Assembly: GCA_028285215.1 (NCBI GenBank)
Contig: JANQPZ010000327.1
Location: 1 to 45,938, forward strand
From: Rhodovibrionaceae bacterium
GTDB lineage: Bacteria > Pseudomonadota > Alphaproteobacteria > Kiloniellales > DSM-21159
Direction of reading: 5' to 3'
DNA: 45,938 bases
Shown here: one piece after another, positions 36,015-45,509 of the stretch
Numbering within the stretch: position 1 is the first letter of the stretch
Layout: every line of letters starts with the position of its first letter
The notes under the pieces: model-generated
What the model was told of the DNA's origin: nothing
Databases searched by the model: none
What the model saw: the letters and a program-made list of their open reading frames with translations, nothing else
Translations under genes and position numbers: made by a program

Positions 36015-37028
36015 CTACATGGTCAGCTTCTGAAGACCGCGGGCCTGCTCCTGCATCTGGGCGCGATCGGCCTCAGGCAGCGGGATCAGACCGCGATCGG
36101 CAAGGTAGCCGTCCGGGCCCCAAGCATCTTCCGAAGTGAACTCGGCAATGTACTCCTGAATGCCAGGGATCACGCCGACATGCTCGTTCTTCACGTAGAA
36201 GTACAGCGAACGCGACACCGCGTAGTCACCGGAGGCAATGTTGTCGAAAGTCGGCTCGACACCATTGATCACCGAACCCTGAAGGGCGTCACGGTTCTGA
36301 TCGAGGAAGGAGAAACCGAAGATACCCAGAGCGATCGGGTTGGCCTGGAGCTTCTGAACGATCAGGTTGTCGTTCTCGCCCGCTTCGACGTAGGAGCCGT
36401 CTTCGCGGATCTCGGCGCAGGCGTCTTCGCCAAGGGCATCGTCCATGCCGGCCTCTTCGCAGCCGGTCTCCATCATCAGCTCGACGAAGGCGTCGCGCGT
36501 GCCGGAGGTCGGCGGCGGGCCCAGAACCTCGATCCGCTCGGCCGGCAGCGACGGGTCGATGTCGGACCAGAGGTTATTCGGGTTCGCGACCACCTCACCG
36601 TTGACCACAACGCTCTTGGCCAAGGCCCGGAAGACCTGGTCCTTGGTCAGATCATAGCGGGAATGATCCTTGGAGTTGGCCAGCACGATGCCGTCGAAGC
36701 CGACACGCACCTCGGTGATGGTGATGCCGTTCGCGGTGCAGTTCTCGTACTCGGACGACTTGATCCGGCGCGAAGCGTTCGTCATGTCCGGATGACCCAC
36801 GCCGACACCGGCGCAGAACAGCTTCAGGCCGCCACCCGAACCGGTCGATTCGACAACCGGCGTCGGAAAGTCGGTGTTGTTGCCGAACTGCTCGGCAACA
36901 GCGGTCGAGAAGGGGAACACCGTCGAAGAACCGACGATGCGGATCTGGTCGCGCGACTGAGCAGCGGCCGAAGTGGCGGCAAGCGCCATGGCAGCAGCAG
37001 CCGCGAAGGCGAGCGTGTGATTGATCAC
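36015..37028 (-). CDS. pstS: phosphate-binding protein PstS
   Basis: A 337-residue periplasmic phosphate-binding protein. The signal peptide MINHTLAFAAAAAMALAATS (then AAAQS) precedes IRIVGSSTVFPFSTAVAEQF. Ligand-binding-type segments include ESTGSGGGLKLFCAGVGVGH and PPPTSGTRDAFVELMM. Cysteines in LKLFCAGVG, YENCTANG, TGCEEAG and DACAEI suggest disulfides, a frequent feature of this alphaproteobacterial PstS type. It lies after a 170-bp gap with a candidate Pho box and before pstC. Expression under phosphate limitation is expected. Confidence 0.94.
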   Translation of the reverse strand: MINHTLAFAAAAAMALAATSAAAQSRDQIRIVGSSTVFPFSTAVAEQFGNNTDFPTPVVESTGSGGGLKLFCAGVGVGHPDMTNASRRIKSSEYENCTANGITITEVRVGFDGIVLANSKDHSRYDLTKDQVFRALAKSVVVNGEVVANPNNLWSDIDPSLPAERIEVLGPPPTSGTRDAFVELMMETGCEEAGMDDALGEDACAEIREDGSYVEAGENDNLIVQKLQANPIALGIFGFSFLDQNRDALQGSVINGVEPTFDNIASGDYAVSRSLYFYVKNEHVGVIPGIQEYIAEFTSEDAWGPDGYLADRGLIPLPEADRAQMQEQARGLQKLTM

Positions 37029-37146
37029 AGATAGTCTCCGCTTGGCTGTGTTGGGCGGTGGTTGTGCGTGTTAAGGAACCGACGCCTCCCGTGCGTCAGC
37101 CAAGGCGGACCCTATCCATCTGCAGGGTAGGAATTACTACGATAAT

Positions 37147-37164
37147 ATTACGCTTAGATGACAC
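37147..37164 (-). promoter_or_regulatory. candidate Pho box upstream of pstS
   Basis: On the minus strand the sequence reads gtgtcat-ctaa-gcgtaat, two 7-base half-sites 11 bases apart, against the consensus CTGTCAT-N4-CTGTCAT (6 of 7 and 4 of 7 matches). A TAGTAA/TAATTC-like -10 lies about ten bases downstream, as in PhoB-dependent promoters. It is about 120 bp before the pstS ATG. The second half-site is weak. Confidence 0.45.
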
Positions 37165-37198
37165 CGCTTTGGGTCCCTTGGGGACCGAAAACGGCTGC

Positions 37199-38704
37199 CT
37201 AGATCGCGCGACGATGACGCATTTCCGGGCCGCCATGGGCGTCCTGCAGCGGGTTGGCCCGACGCTCGGTCACTGCTGAGGAGAGCTCCTCAGAGACCAC
37301 ATCCCGGTCTCCATCGGTCTCCACACGGGGCAGGTACACCGTAAAGGTGGTGCCGCGACCCGCTTCGCTGTCGATCGTCAGCTGACCGCGGTGCCGGTTG
37401 ACAATGTGCTTCACGATCGCAAGCCCCAGTCCGGTGCCGCCCAGTTCCCGCGAACGCGCCGTGTCCACGCGGTAGAAGCGCTCGGTCAGGCGTGGCAGAT
37501 GTTCGCGCGAGATCCCCTCGCCGTCGTCAATCACGGAGACAGCCACGGCCGGCCGGCCCATGCGGCGCGCCGCCGGGTCCTGATGAACGTCCGGCAGGCG
37601 AGCGACAACACGCACTTGACCGCCGCGCCGACCGTACTTGATGGCGTTGTCGAGCAAGTTCTGAAACACCTGGGCCAGTTCGTCGGACTCCCCGACGACC
37701 GACGGCGCGTCGGCAACGTCCAAGCGCACCTCGACGGCGCGCGCGCGCGCTTTCAACTCCAGGGCACGAACGACCGACTCCAGAACGTCGGGCAGGTCGG
37801 CCGCCACGGTCGGCGGCGTGTGCTCCTGCATCTCGATACGCGACAAGCTCAGCAGGTCGTCCACCAGCCGCGCCATGCGCAGGGCCTGCTCGTGCATAAT
37901 GCCGAGGAAGCGATGCTGCGCTTCGCTGTCGTCACGCGCCGGCCCCGACAGCGTCTCGATGAAGCCGATCAGACTCGAGAGCGGAGTCCGCAGCTCGTGG
38001 CTGGCATTGGCGACGAAATCGGCGCGCATCCGCTCCGCCCGGCGAATACCGGTCAGGTCGTGGAGCGAGAGGATGGCGACCGTACCGTCCAGAGCGGGCG
38101 TCCGCAGCGGCACCAAGCGCGCCGAGAAGTGCCTTTCTATATCGCCGTGCAGAGAGAACTCGACGATCCGGTTCTCGCCCTGGCCGACGGCAGCGTCGGC
38201 GGCAGCCAAGAGCGCGGGGTTGCGCAGCACGCCGACCAGATCGCGGCCCATCAGCCCGGTGCCGAAGAGATCTTCCGTTGCCGGATTGGCGCGCACGATC
38301 CGCCGGTTGCGGTCGAGCATGATCAGCGGGTCCGGCAAGTTTGAAAGGATCGACTCATTGCCGGCGATCGCCGCTTCCAGCTCACGCCGGCGCCGCTGCC
38401 GCTCCCGGGCCGTGTCGACCAGAGATTCGTCCAGCTCGGGAGCCAGAACCGGGGAGGCCCCCTGCGGCGGGCGGGGCAAGGGCGCATCGTTGGTACCAGC
38501 CGATTTCAGGGCTTCGATGTACCCGGCCAGAGCTTTGACGTGCGCAAAATGCGGATAGAGGATTATGAAGACCGCCGCCAGCGTCAGTCCCGAGGCACCA
38601 AGCGCAATTCGCGGTTCCAGTTGACCCGCTGCGGCCAAGCCGAGCAGACAAACCACGCCGGGACCGGCCAACAGAAGCGTCGCCACCGGTAAGCGCCGTC
38701 TCAT
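37199..38704 (-). CDS. phoR: phosphate regulon sensor histidine kinase PhoR
   Basis: A 501-residue membrane sensor kinase. Two N-terminal helices (PVATLLLAGPGVVCLLGLAA; ALGASGLTLAAVFIILYPHF) are followed by a linker and a PAS domain (ILSNLPDPLIMLDRNRRIVR, then ANPATEDLFG). HisKA carries the phosphorylated His in FVANASHELRTPLSSLIGFI. HATPase_c has N-box VFQNLLDNAIKYG, G1 SVIDDGEGISREHL and G2 ELGGTGLGLAIVKHIVNRHR. The start at 38704 (MRRRLPVATLLL) places the first helix at the N-terminus; another ATG at 38722 is possible. It is upstream of pstS and probably has its own promoter. Confidence 0.92.
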   Translation of the reverse strand: MRRRLPVATLLLAGPGVVCLLGLAAAGQLEPRIALGASGLTLAAVFIILYPHFAHVKALAGYIEALKSAGTNDAPLPRPPQGASPVLAPELDESLVDTARERQRRRRELEAAIAGNESILSNLPDPLIMLDRNRRIVRANPATEDLFGTGLMGRDLVGVLRNPALLAAADAAVGQGENRIVEFSLHGDIERHFSARLVPLRTPALDGTVAILSLHDLTGIRRAERMRADFVANASHELRTPLSSLIGFIETLSGPARDDSEAQHRFLGIMHEQALRMARLVDDLLSLSRIEMQEHTPPTVAADLPDVLESVVRALELKARARAVEVRLDVADAPSVVGESDELAQVFQNLLDNAIKYGRRGGQVRVVARLPDVHQDPAARRMGRPAVAVSVIDDGEGISREHLPRLTERFYRVDTARSRELGGTGLGLAIVKHIVNRHRGQLTIDSEAGRGTTFTVYLPRVETDGDRDVVSEELSSAVTERRANPLQDAHGGPEMRHRRAI

Positions 38705-39019
38705 GATCGATTTACCGCGCATTGGCCGCAGTCCCGCCGTTTGCAGGTCCCCAGCCTGCCGTGATGACGTCTCGGTGCGCCCCCATTTCGTCGAACAGAA
38801 CGAATCATCGAAAAACCCAAGACATCCGCACCATAACACGAGCGCATTACATAATAGCGGCGCTGCCCGACACCAGCATCAGTCGGTCCGTAAGCACAAG
38901 AAACCACATCGATCGCTAACCTATAGGTTGCATTGGGCGGGCGCAAACCTCGGCTTTGCCTTGCCTTTTGCAATTGGTCATACCATTCTCGGCCACTTAC
39001 AGCCGGGAGGCATCACGCC
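38705..39019. other. 315-bp divergent region between phoR and lutA
   Basis: I see no coding sequence here. It holds a 12-bp perfect palindrome (38918-38929), about 90 bp before the lutA start. The central portion (38800-38930) is relatively AT-rich. Promoters for phoR and the lut operon must both be here, but I cannot name them with confidence. Confidence 0.45.
38918..38929. promoter_or_regulatory. 12-bp palindrome, possible lut operator
   Basis: aacctataggtt is a perfect palindrome in the divergent phoR/lutA region. Its position, about 90 bp before lutA, suits an operator. No regulator of the LutR/LldR kind is encoded in the window, so the partner is unknown. Confidence 0.3.
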
Positions 39020-39808
39020 ATGTCGGAAACCGCGCCGAAGGTCGGCGAATCGGGGCCCAGGGTCGCACTTTTCGTGACCTGTCTTGTCGACTTCTTCCGC
39101 CCTACGGTCGGCTTCGCAGCGATAAAGCTGCTGGAGCAAGCGGGCTGCACAGTAGAGGTGCCGTCGGCGCAGACCTGCTGCGGTCAACCGGCCTACAACT
39201 CGGGAGACCGCGCCGATACCCTGGCCATCGCTCGTCAGGTGATCGCGACATTTGAAGAGTACGACTATGTGGTCGTGCCGTCGGGCTCCTGCGCCGGCAT
39301 GCTGCGCAAGCACTACCCGACACTGTTCAAGGATGACCCCGCGCTTGGGCCGCGTGCCGCGGCACTGGGTGCGCGAACTTACGAGTTGATCTCTTTCCTC
39401 GTCGACATCTTGAAGGTCGAGCAGATCGACGGCGCCTTCCGGGGCGTCGTGACCTACCACGACTCCTGCTCAGGCCTGAGGGAACTGAAGGTCAAGGAGC
39501 AGCCGCGCGCTCTGCTGCGCAGCTTGACAGGTCTGCGTCTGACCGAGCTGCAGGAGCCGGAGGTCTGTTGCGGCTTCGGCGGCACCTTCTGCGTCAAGTA
39601 TCCCGAAATCTCCAACCAGATGGTCGAGACCAAGGCCGAAGACATCGAGAACAGCGGCGCCGACCTGCTCCTCGCCGGAGATGTCGGGTGCCTGCTGAAT
39701 ATGGCCGGCAAACTGAAGCGCCGCGGCGCCAAGACCCAGACTCGGCACGTCGCGGAGGTGTTGGCCGGAATGACCGACGGCCCGGCAATCGGGGAAAGCA
39801 GGGAGTAG
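39020..39808 (+). CDS. lutA: L-lactate utilisation protein LutA (CCG-domain Fe-S protein)
   Basis: A 262-residue protein with two cysteine-rich CCG domains typical of LutA/LldE: QTCCGQPAYNSGDRADTL and PEVCCGFGGTFCVKYPEIS, with VPSGSCAGMLRKHYP and TYHDSCSGLRELKVKEQPR supplying further cysteines. In the family, LutABC together oxidise L-lactate to pyruvate, with electrons passed through Fe-S clusters. The ATG at 39020 has a gggagg ribosome-binding site. It is the first gene of lutA-lutB-lutC. Confidence 0.92.
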   Translation: MSETAPKVGESGPRVALFVTCLVDFFRPTVGFAAIKLLEQAGCTVEVPSAQTCCGQPAYNSGDRADTLAIARQVIATFEEYDYVVVPSGSCAGMLRKHYPTLFKDDPALGPRAAALGARTYELISFLVDILKVEQIDGAFRGVVTYHDSCSGLRELKVKEQPRALLRSLTGLRLTELQEPEVCCGFGGTFCVKYPEISNQMVETKAEDIENSGADLLLAGDVGCLLNMAGKLKRRGAKTQTRHVAEVLAGMTDGPAIGESRE

Positions 39809-39812
39809 CACC

Positions 39813-41258
39813 GTGCAGGCGACCAGCCGCAGCTTCAAGGACAACGCGCATCAGGCGCTGAACGACGAGCAGCTCCGCCGTGCCCTCGACAATATGAAAG
39901 AGGGCTTCATCGCCAAGCGTGCAAAGGCCGCGGCCAAGTTGCCGGAGTTCGACGCGCTGCGCGACCAGGCGCGCGACATCAAAGATCACACGCTGGAAAA
40001 CCTGGACGCCTACCTCGAACTCTATGCCGAGAAGGTGGAGTCCGTCGGCGGCACGGTTCACTGGTGCCCCACCGCCGATGACGCCCGGAAAGCGGTGGTG
40101 GACATCTGCCAAGCCGTCGGCGCCAAGACCGTGACCAAGGGAAAGTCGATGATCGCCGAGGAACTGGCGCTCAACGAGCACTTGGAAGCCAACGGGCTGA
40201 TCCCCATCGAGACCGATCTGGGCGAATACATCATCCAGCTCAGGAACGAGCCGCCGAGCCACATCATCGCGCCGGCGATTCATCTGAATAAGGAGCAGGT
40301 GGCCAGCGATTTTCGCGCTGCCCATGTCGACTTGCCGGCAGACCGCCAACTCGAGGAGCCTCAACAGCTTGTCGGCGAAGCACGCGCCGTGCTCCGTCAA
40401 AAGTATCTGGATGCCGACGTCGGCATAACCGGCGCCAACTTTCTGATTGCCGAAACCGGCACTTCGATCATCGTCACCAACGAAGGCAACGGCGATCTGA
40501 CCCAGAGTCTCCCGAAGGTCCACATCGTGGTCGCCTCCATCGAGAAGATCGTGCCGAGCCTGGAGGACGCCAGCGCCATCCTCCGGGTTCTCGCCCGCTC
40601 CGCCACGGGCCAGGAGTTCTCCACCTACACGACCTTTTCGACGGGGCCGAAGCGGTCGGACGATCCCGACGGCCCGGAGCAGTACCATGTGATTCTGTTG
40701 GATAACGGCCGCTCTCGGATGCTGGGGAGCGAGTTTCAGGACATGCTGCGCTGCATCCGCTGCGGCGCCTGCATGAATCACTGCCCGGTCTATCACTCCG
40801 TCGGCGGCCACGCTTACGGATGGGTCTACCCCGGCCCGATGGGTGCCGTCCTGACGCCCTCGCTGATCGGCGTCGACGAAGCTGGGCACCTGCCGAACGC
40901 TTCGACGTTCTGCGGACGTTGCGAAGCCGTCTGCCCGATGCGCATCCCACTGCCGAAGATGATGCGCCACTGGCGGGAACAGGAGTTCCAAAAGCACCTT
41001 TCGCCGACTGCCGTCCGGCTCGGCCTGGGCGCCTGGACCTTCGTTGCGCGGCGTCCCTCTCTCTATCACTTCACAACCGGGCTGAAGGCGCGCGTGCTTT
41101 CGATGATCGCTGGCAAACGCGGGCGCCTCGCGAAGGTGCCTCTGGCCAGCGGCTGGACAAGCCACCGAGACCTGCCTGCACCCGAAGGACGCACTTTCAT
41201 GGATCTCTGGGCGAAGCAGCGGCGAACCGCTCAGCGACCCGGACAGGAGACGGTATGA
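39813..41258 (+). CDS. lutB: L-lactate utilisation iron-sulfur protein LutB
   Basis: A 481-residue protein with an N-terminal LUD domain (TKGKSMIAEELALNEHLEAN; TGANFLIAETGTSIIVTNEG). A ferredoxin-like region binds 4Fe-4S clusters through CIRCGACMNHCPVY and CGRCEAVCPMRIPLPKMM. A C-terminal extension follows. The start is a GTG at 39813 with gggag upstream, four bases after the lutA stop. It overlaps lutC by an ATGA junction, so the three genes are translationally coupled. Confidence 0.93.
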   Translation: MQATSRSFKDNAHQALNDEQLRRALDNMKEGFIAKRAKAAAKLPEFDALRDQARDIKDHTLENLDAYLELYAEKVESVGGTVHWCPTADDARKAVVDICQAVGAKTVTKGKSMIAEELALNEHLEANGLIPIETDLGEYIIQLRNEPPSHIIAPAIHLNKEQVASDFRAAHVDLPADRQLEEPQQLVGEARAVLRQKYLDADVGITGANFLIAETGTSIIVTNEGNGDLTQSLPKVHIVVASIEKIVPSLEDASAILRVLARSATGQEFSTYTTFSTGPKRSDDPDGPEQYHVILLDNGRSRMLGSEFQDMLRCIRCGACMNHCPVYHSVGGHAYGWVYPGPMGAVLTPSLIGVDEAGHLPNASTFCGRCEAVCPMRIPLPKMMRHWREQEFQKHLSPTAVRLGLGAWTFVARRPSLYHFTTGLKARVLSMIAGKRGRLAKVPLASGWTSHRDLPAPEGRTFMDLWAKQRRTAQRPGQETV

Positions 41259-41944
41259 CGAACGGGCGCACGACCGTACTCGGCGCCGTGCGCCGCTCGC
41301 TCGGACGCAGCGACGCCGACAGCGACGCCGCCATGGCAGCCGCCAAGGCGCGGATCGCAGCGCATCCGCGAGGCCTCCTCCCAGAACGCAGCCGATGCGA
41401 TCCCATCGCTCAACTCGATCTCTTTCAGGCACAGGTCGAAGCTGTTGACGCCACGGTTGTTCGGCTCTCGGCGCTGGCAGAGGTGCCGCAGGCGGTGGCG
41501 GACTACCTCAAGAGCCATAACCTGCCGGGGGACCTGAGAATGGCGCCGGCCGCAGAGCTGCAGGCGCTGCCCTGGACGACCGCCGCCCCGATGCTGACCG
41601 TCACGACCGGCAAGGCCGAACCGCAGGACGTCAGCTCCCTGACGGCCGCCTTCGCCGGCATTGCCGAGACCGGCACCCTGATGCTGCATTCCGGGCCCGA
41701 GGGTCCGACCACGCTCAACTTTCTGCCGGAAAACCACATCGTGGTCTTGAAGTCGAGCCAAGTGGTCGGCGCCTATGAGGAAGCCTGGGAGCGGCTTCGC
41801 GAAGCGCGAGCGGACGAGGGCTTGCCGCGCACAGTCAATCTGGTGACCGGCCCATCACGCACCGGCGACATCGAGCAGACGATCCAGTTGGGCGCTCACG
41901 GACCCAAACGGCTCCACATCCTGTTGATCGAAGACGCAGGCTGA
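41255..41944 (+). CDS. lutC: L-lactate utilisation protein LutC (LUD domain)
   Basis: A 229-residue LUD-domain protein. MTNGRTTVLGAVRRSLGRSD opens it; the domain has AGIAETGTLMLHSGPEGPTT, then LNFLPENHIVVLKSSQVVGA, and ends VTGPSRTGDIEQTIQLGAHG. It pairs with LutA and LutB in L-lactate oxidation; its precise biochemical role is less clear. The ATG overlaps the lutB stop by four bases, and its own stop shares one base with the next ATG. Confidence 0.92.
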   Translation: MTNGRTTVLGAVRRSLGRSDADSDAAMAAAKARIAAHPRGLLPERSRCDPIAQLDLFQAQVEAVDATVVRLSALAEVPQAVADYLKSHNLPGDLRMAPAAELQALPWTTAAPMLTVTTGKAEPQDVSSLTAAFAGIAETGTLMLHSGPEGPTTLNFLPENHIVVLKSSQVVGAYEEAWERLREARADEGLPRTVNLVTGPSRTGDIEQTIQLGAHGPKRLHILLIEDAG

Positions 41945-42504
41945 TGGGCAAGGAAGACGACCTGGCGCTTTGGCGCAGGGTCGCCGAAACCGTCAAGCCG
42001 CTGGAGGGGCGCAAAGTCCGCTTTCGCCGGAAAGCGGAGCCACCGAGTTCCGAGCCGGCAGCCGATAAGGCTGCACCCAGGATCAAGGCGCCCGCCCGGC
42101 AACAGGCCCCGCCGAAACCGCTGCCGGCGCAAGCGGCAGCCAGTTCACCGATGCTGGCGCACGGACAGACGGCAGGCGTCGACGGCCGCACGGCCTCGCG
42201 GTTGCGCCGAGGCAAACTCCCGATCGAGGCAACCTTGGATCTGCACGGCTATCGGCAGACCGACGCCCACCACGCCTTGATCTCCTTCGTCACCTCGCAG
42301 CAAGCTGCGGGGCGGCGCTGCGTACTCGTTGTCACCGGCAAGGGCTCGCGTGGAGAAAACGGGGGAGTTCTTCGGCATAAAGTGCCGTTGTGGTTGAATA
42401 ATTCTCCCCTTCGCGACAAGGTTCTGGCCTTCGATTTCGCCCGACCGGAACATGGTGGCGGCGGAGCGCTTTACGTTCTTCTTCGCCGTAAGCGAGATTT
42501 CTAG
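41944..42504 (+). CDS. Smr domain protein
   Basis: A 186-residue protein. A basic Pro/Ala-rich N-terminal half is followed by the Smr (MutS2 C-terminal-like) domain: LPIEATLDLHGYRQTDAHHA, RRCVLVVTGKGSRGENGG and NSPLRDKVLAFDFARPEHGG, then GALYVLLRRKRDF. The LDLHGY and TGKG motifs are the active-site features of Smr nicking endonucleases. Substrate is unknown; related alphaproteobacterial proteins are free-standing. The ATG shares its first base with the lutC stop, so it is read from the lut transcript, which is odd for a nuclease. Confidence 0.88.
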   Translation: MGKEDDLALWRRVAETVKPLEGRKVRFRRKAEPPSSEPAADKAAPRIKAPARQQAPPKPLPAQAAASSPMLAHGQTAGVDGRTASRLRRGKLPIEATLDLHGYRQTDAHHALISFVTSQQAAGRRCVLVVTGKGSRGENGGVLRHKVPLWLNNSPLRDKVLAFDFARPEHGGGGALYVLLRRKRDF

Positions 42505-42581
42505 AACGGAAAGCTCTTGTTAAGCGATATACCGTAAACTCTCATCCGGTTTATTTGAGAAGTGCCGGAAGATCTAGCCCT

Positions 42582-42965
42582 ATGACACCCTTCGGCCGAA
42601 GTCTGCGCGACCTTCGCGCCAAGCGGAAAATCGCAGCCAAGGACATGGCAGCGGCACTTGGCGTAAGTCCCGCCTACCTGTCCGCCTTGGAGCACGGCAG
42701 GCGCGGCCGCCCGAACCGCCGCTTCGTGCATCAGGTCTGTCAGTACTTCGGCATCATCTGGGACGAAGCGGAGGAGCTGCAACGCCTGGCCGACCTCTCC
42801 CACCCCCGCATCGTCGTGGACACGGCGGGCCTCGATCCCGAAGCGACACTGCTGGCCAACCTCTTGGCCGAGCGGATCGGGGAGCTGACGCAGGCACAGC
42901 TTATCGATCTGCTCAACCTGCTGAATGCCTTCGAGACTCCCAAGCAGAAGAAGCGAAGAGGCTAG
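42582..42965 (+). CDS. XRE-family helix-turn-helix regulator
   Basis: A 127-residue protein. The HTH spans FGRSLRDLRAKRKIAAKDMA, then AALGVSPAYLSALEHGRRGR (about 4-42). A leucine-rich C-terminal part (LLANLLAERIGELTQAQLID, then LLNLLNAF) probably mediates dimerisation, and the tail is basic. I chose the ATG at 42582 (MTPFGRSL). It lies 77 bp after the Smr gene. Targets cannot be inferred; it might regulate the lut operon or itself. Confidence 0.82.
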   Translation: MTPFGRSLRDLRAKRKIAAKDMAAALGVSPAYLSALEHGRRGRPNRRFVHQVCQYFGIIWDEAEELQRLADLSHPRIVVDTAGLDPEATLLANLLAERIGELTQAQLIDLLNLLNAFETPKQKKRRG

Positions 42966-43022
42966 AGCGGGATCGCCTCATGCGGCCTCGCCCTGACGGT
43001 CCGCCTGCGACGATCGCGCCCT
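42964..43022. repeat. dispersed intergenic palindrome, copy D (degenerate)
   Basis: Between the convergent XRE and maeB genes. Left stem gatcgcctcatgcgg (42971-42985) pairs with ccgcctgcgacgatc (43001-43015) at 12 of 15 positions. The outer arms (agagcgggatcgcct; gacgatcgcgccct) resemble the right arm of copy C. It abuts both stop codons. Confidence 0.5.
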
Positions 43023-45312
43023 AAATCACCCGGTCGGTGATCGCTTCGTGCGCCGCCAGAGCCGCCGCCGTGACCAGATCGTTCACAGTCGCCCCCATCT
43101 GAACGATCTGCGCCGGCTTCGCGAGGCCCATCAACAGAGGTCCGATCACCTCGCCACCTCCGGTTTCCTGAACAAGGCGGGTGGCGATATGGGCCGAGTG
43201 AAGGGCCGGCATGACGAGAACGTTGGCGGGCCCCGAAAGACGACAGAAGGGATAGAGCTCCTGCATGAGTTCGTAGTTGAGCGCGACATTGGCCTGCATC
43301 TCGCCATCGTACTCGAAGTCGATGCCGGCCCCACCTGCAGCCCGGTTGTCGAGGACTTCGATCGCCTGACGCACCCGCACCGCCTTCTCGCGCGGCGGAT
43401 TGCCGAAGTTGGAGAACGATAGCAAGGCAACGCGCGGTTCGTGACCCATGAGGCGCGCCGTCGCTGCCGTCTGCATGGCGATGTCGGCCAGCTCCTCCGG
43501 GCTGGGCAGTTCATGCACCTGGGTATCGGCGACGAACACCGATCGGCCGCGATGAACGATAATGTTGAGACCGAAGACGCGGTTGCCCGGCTTGGCATCC
43601 AGCGCGCGGCCGATATCCTCGAAGTTCACGTTGAAGGCACGGGTCAGACCGGTCACCAGAGCGTCGGCCTCGCCACAGGCGACCATGCAGGCGGCGAAGA
43701 CATTGCGGTTCTGATTCACCATCCGGACGCAGTCGCGAAACAGCAGCCCCCGCCTGTTCAGGCGGTTGTAGAGGAACTCCGTATAGCGTTCCCGGTGATT
43801 CGATACACCGGCGTTGACGATCTCGCAGAAGTCGGACGGCAAGCCGATGCCTGCAGCGGTTTCTTCGATCTGCGCCTGACGGCCGATCAGAACCGGAGTG
43901 CCGTAGCCGGCATTAAGGAAGGCGTAGGCGGCACGAATCGTCTTTTCTTCCTCGCCCTCCGCAAAGACCACCCGCTGCGGCTGCTCGCGAACCTTGTCGA
44001 AAATCCTCTGCAAGCTTGCAGTGGTCGGGTCGAGGCGTGCCGAAAGCTGGTGATCGTAGTCTTCGAAGTCTTCGATAGGCCGCCGTGCGACACCGCTGTC
44101 CATCGCCGCCTGGGCAACGGCTTTGGGGACCTCGACAATCAGGCGCGGGTCGAAGGGCGCGGGAATGATGTACTCGGGGCCGTAGCGCAGGCGGCGGCCG
44201 CGATAGGCGCGATCGACCTCGTCCGGGACATCCTCGCGCGCCAGCTTTGCCAGGGCTTCGGCGGCGGCGATCTTCATTTGCATGTTGATGGTGGTCGCCC
44301 GCACGTCCAAGGCGCCGCGGAAAATGTAGGGGAAGCCGAGGACGTTGTTGACCTGATTGGGATAGTCGGACCGCCCGGTGGCCATAATGGCGTCGGGCCG
44401 CACCGCCTTGACTTCCTCCGGCGTGATCTCCGGGTCCGGATTGGCCATGGCGAAGAGGATCGGCTGCGCCCCCATCTTCTCCACCATCTCCTGCGTCACC
44501 GCGCCTTTCACGGAGAGGCCGAAGAAGATATCCGCGCCCTCCAGGGCGTCGGCCAGGCTACGCGCCTGGGTTTCCACGGCATGGGCCGACTTCCACTGAT
44601 TCATTCCGGTCGTGCGGCCACGGTAGATCACGCCCTTGGTATCGCAGAGCAGGACGTTCTCCGGCTTCATGCCCATGGCCTTCACAAGCTCGGCACAGGC
44701 AACGCCGGCCGCGCCCGCGCCGTTGATCACCATACGGGTATCGGCCATGTCGCGGCCGGTCAGATGCAAGGCGTTGATCATGCCGGCGGCGGCGATGATC
44801 GCGGTCCCATGCTGATCGTCGTGGAACACCGGGATGTCGAGCAGTTCCTTCAACCGCTCTTCGATCATGAAGCACTCCGGCGCCTTGATGTCCTCCAGGT
44901 TGATGCCGCCGAAGGACGGACCGAGGAACCGCACGCAGTTGACGAACTCGTCGACGTCTTCGGTCGAGACCTCCAGGTCGATGGAATCGACATCGGCAAA
45001 GCGCTTGAACAGAACGGCCTTGCCCTCCATGACGGGTTTGGAGGCCAAGGCGCCGAGATTGCCGAGGCCCAGAACCGCCGTACCGTTGGAGATCACCGCC
45101 ACCAGGTTGCCGCGGATCGTATAGTCGTAGGCGAGGCCGGGATCTTCATGGATCCGCTTGCAGGGCTCGGCGACGCCCGGCGAGTAAGCGAGCGAGAGGT
45201 CCCGCTGGGTGGTGACCGGCTTGGTCGGCGCAATCTCGAACTTTCCGGGGCGGCCGGAGGAATGGAAGTCAAGCGCTTCCTGCGCCGTGGTCAGCGCTGT
45301 GGTCTCGGTCAT
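43021..45312 (-). CDS. maeB: NADP-dependent malic enzyme with phosphotransacetylase-like domain
   Basis: A 763-residue protein. The malic enzyme part (about 1-430) carries [18 protein letters not shown], the metal-binding [20 protein letters not shown] followed by DQHGT, and NAD(P)-site [20 protein letters not shown]. The C-terminal part (about 440-763) is a phosphate acetyltransferase-like domain ([28 protein letters not shown]-like [20 protein letters not shown]) that is usually regulatory rather than catalytic. The enzyme decarboxylates malate to pyruvate. Length is as expected for the MaeB type. It is followed by palindrome copy D and, convergently, the XRE gene. Confidence 0.95.
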   Translation of the reverse strand: MTETTALTTAQEALDFHSSGRPGKFEIAPTKPVTTQRDLSLAYSPGVAEPCKRIHEDPGLAYDYTIRGNLVAVISNGTAVLGLGNLGALASKPVMEGKAVLFKRFADVDSIDLEVSTEDVDEFVNCVRFLGPSFGGINLEDIKAPECFMIEERLKELLDIPVFHDDQHGTAIIAAAGMINALHLTGRDMADTRMVINGAGAAGVACAELVKAMGMKPENVLLCDTKGVIYRGRTTGMNQWKSAHAVETQARSLADALEGADIFFGLSVKGAVTQEMVEKMGAQPILFAMANPDPEITPEEVKAVRPDAIMATGRSDYPNQVNNVLGFPYIFRGALDVRATTINMQMKIAAAEALAKLAREDVPDEVDRAYRGRRLRYGPEYIIPAPFDPRLIVEVPKAVAQAAMDSGVARRPIEDFEDYDHQLSARLDPTTASLQRIFDKVREQPQRVVFAEGEEEKTIRAAYAFLNAGYGTPVLIGRQAQIEETAAGIGLPSDFCEIVNAGVSNHRERYTEFLYNRLNRRGLLFRDCVRMVNQNRNVFAACMVACGEADALVTGLTRAFNVNFEDIGRALDAKPGNRVFGLNIIVHRGRSVFVADTQVHELPSPEELADIAMQTAATARLMGHEPRVALLSFSNFGNPPREKAVRVRQAIEVLDNRAAGGAGIDFEYDGEMQANVALNYELMQELYPFCRLSGPANVLVMPALHSAHIATRLVQETGGGEVIGPLLMGLAKPAQIVQMGATVNDLVTAAALAAHEAITDRVI

Positions 45313-45509
45313 GATGGGAGGACGTCCTTACCCTGTGTGCGCCGCGCTCGGGCCGGACGAGCAATGGTGCCCGGGGCGGTCTTGGTTGACGGGCGGCGAT
45401 GTTAGAAGCAGAGGGGAGAGCGGTCAAAAGGTTAGGTGGTCGCCCGCACTTGGCGTCGAGGCCTCGGCAACGGCAGCACCTTTGGAGGAATCGCTCCGGC
45501 CATCGCTCC

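Noticed and set aside
43441..45405. 654-codon plus-strand open frame
   Set aside because: Antisense to maeB, with a His/Gly/Asp-rich shadow translation.
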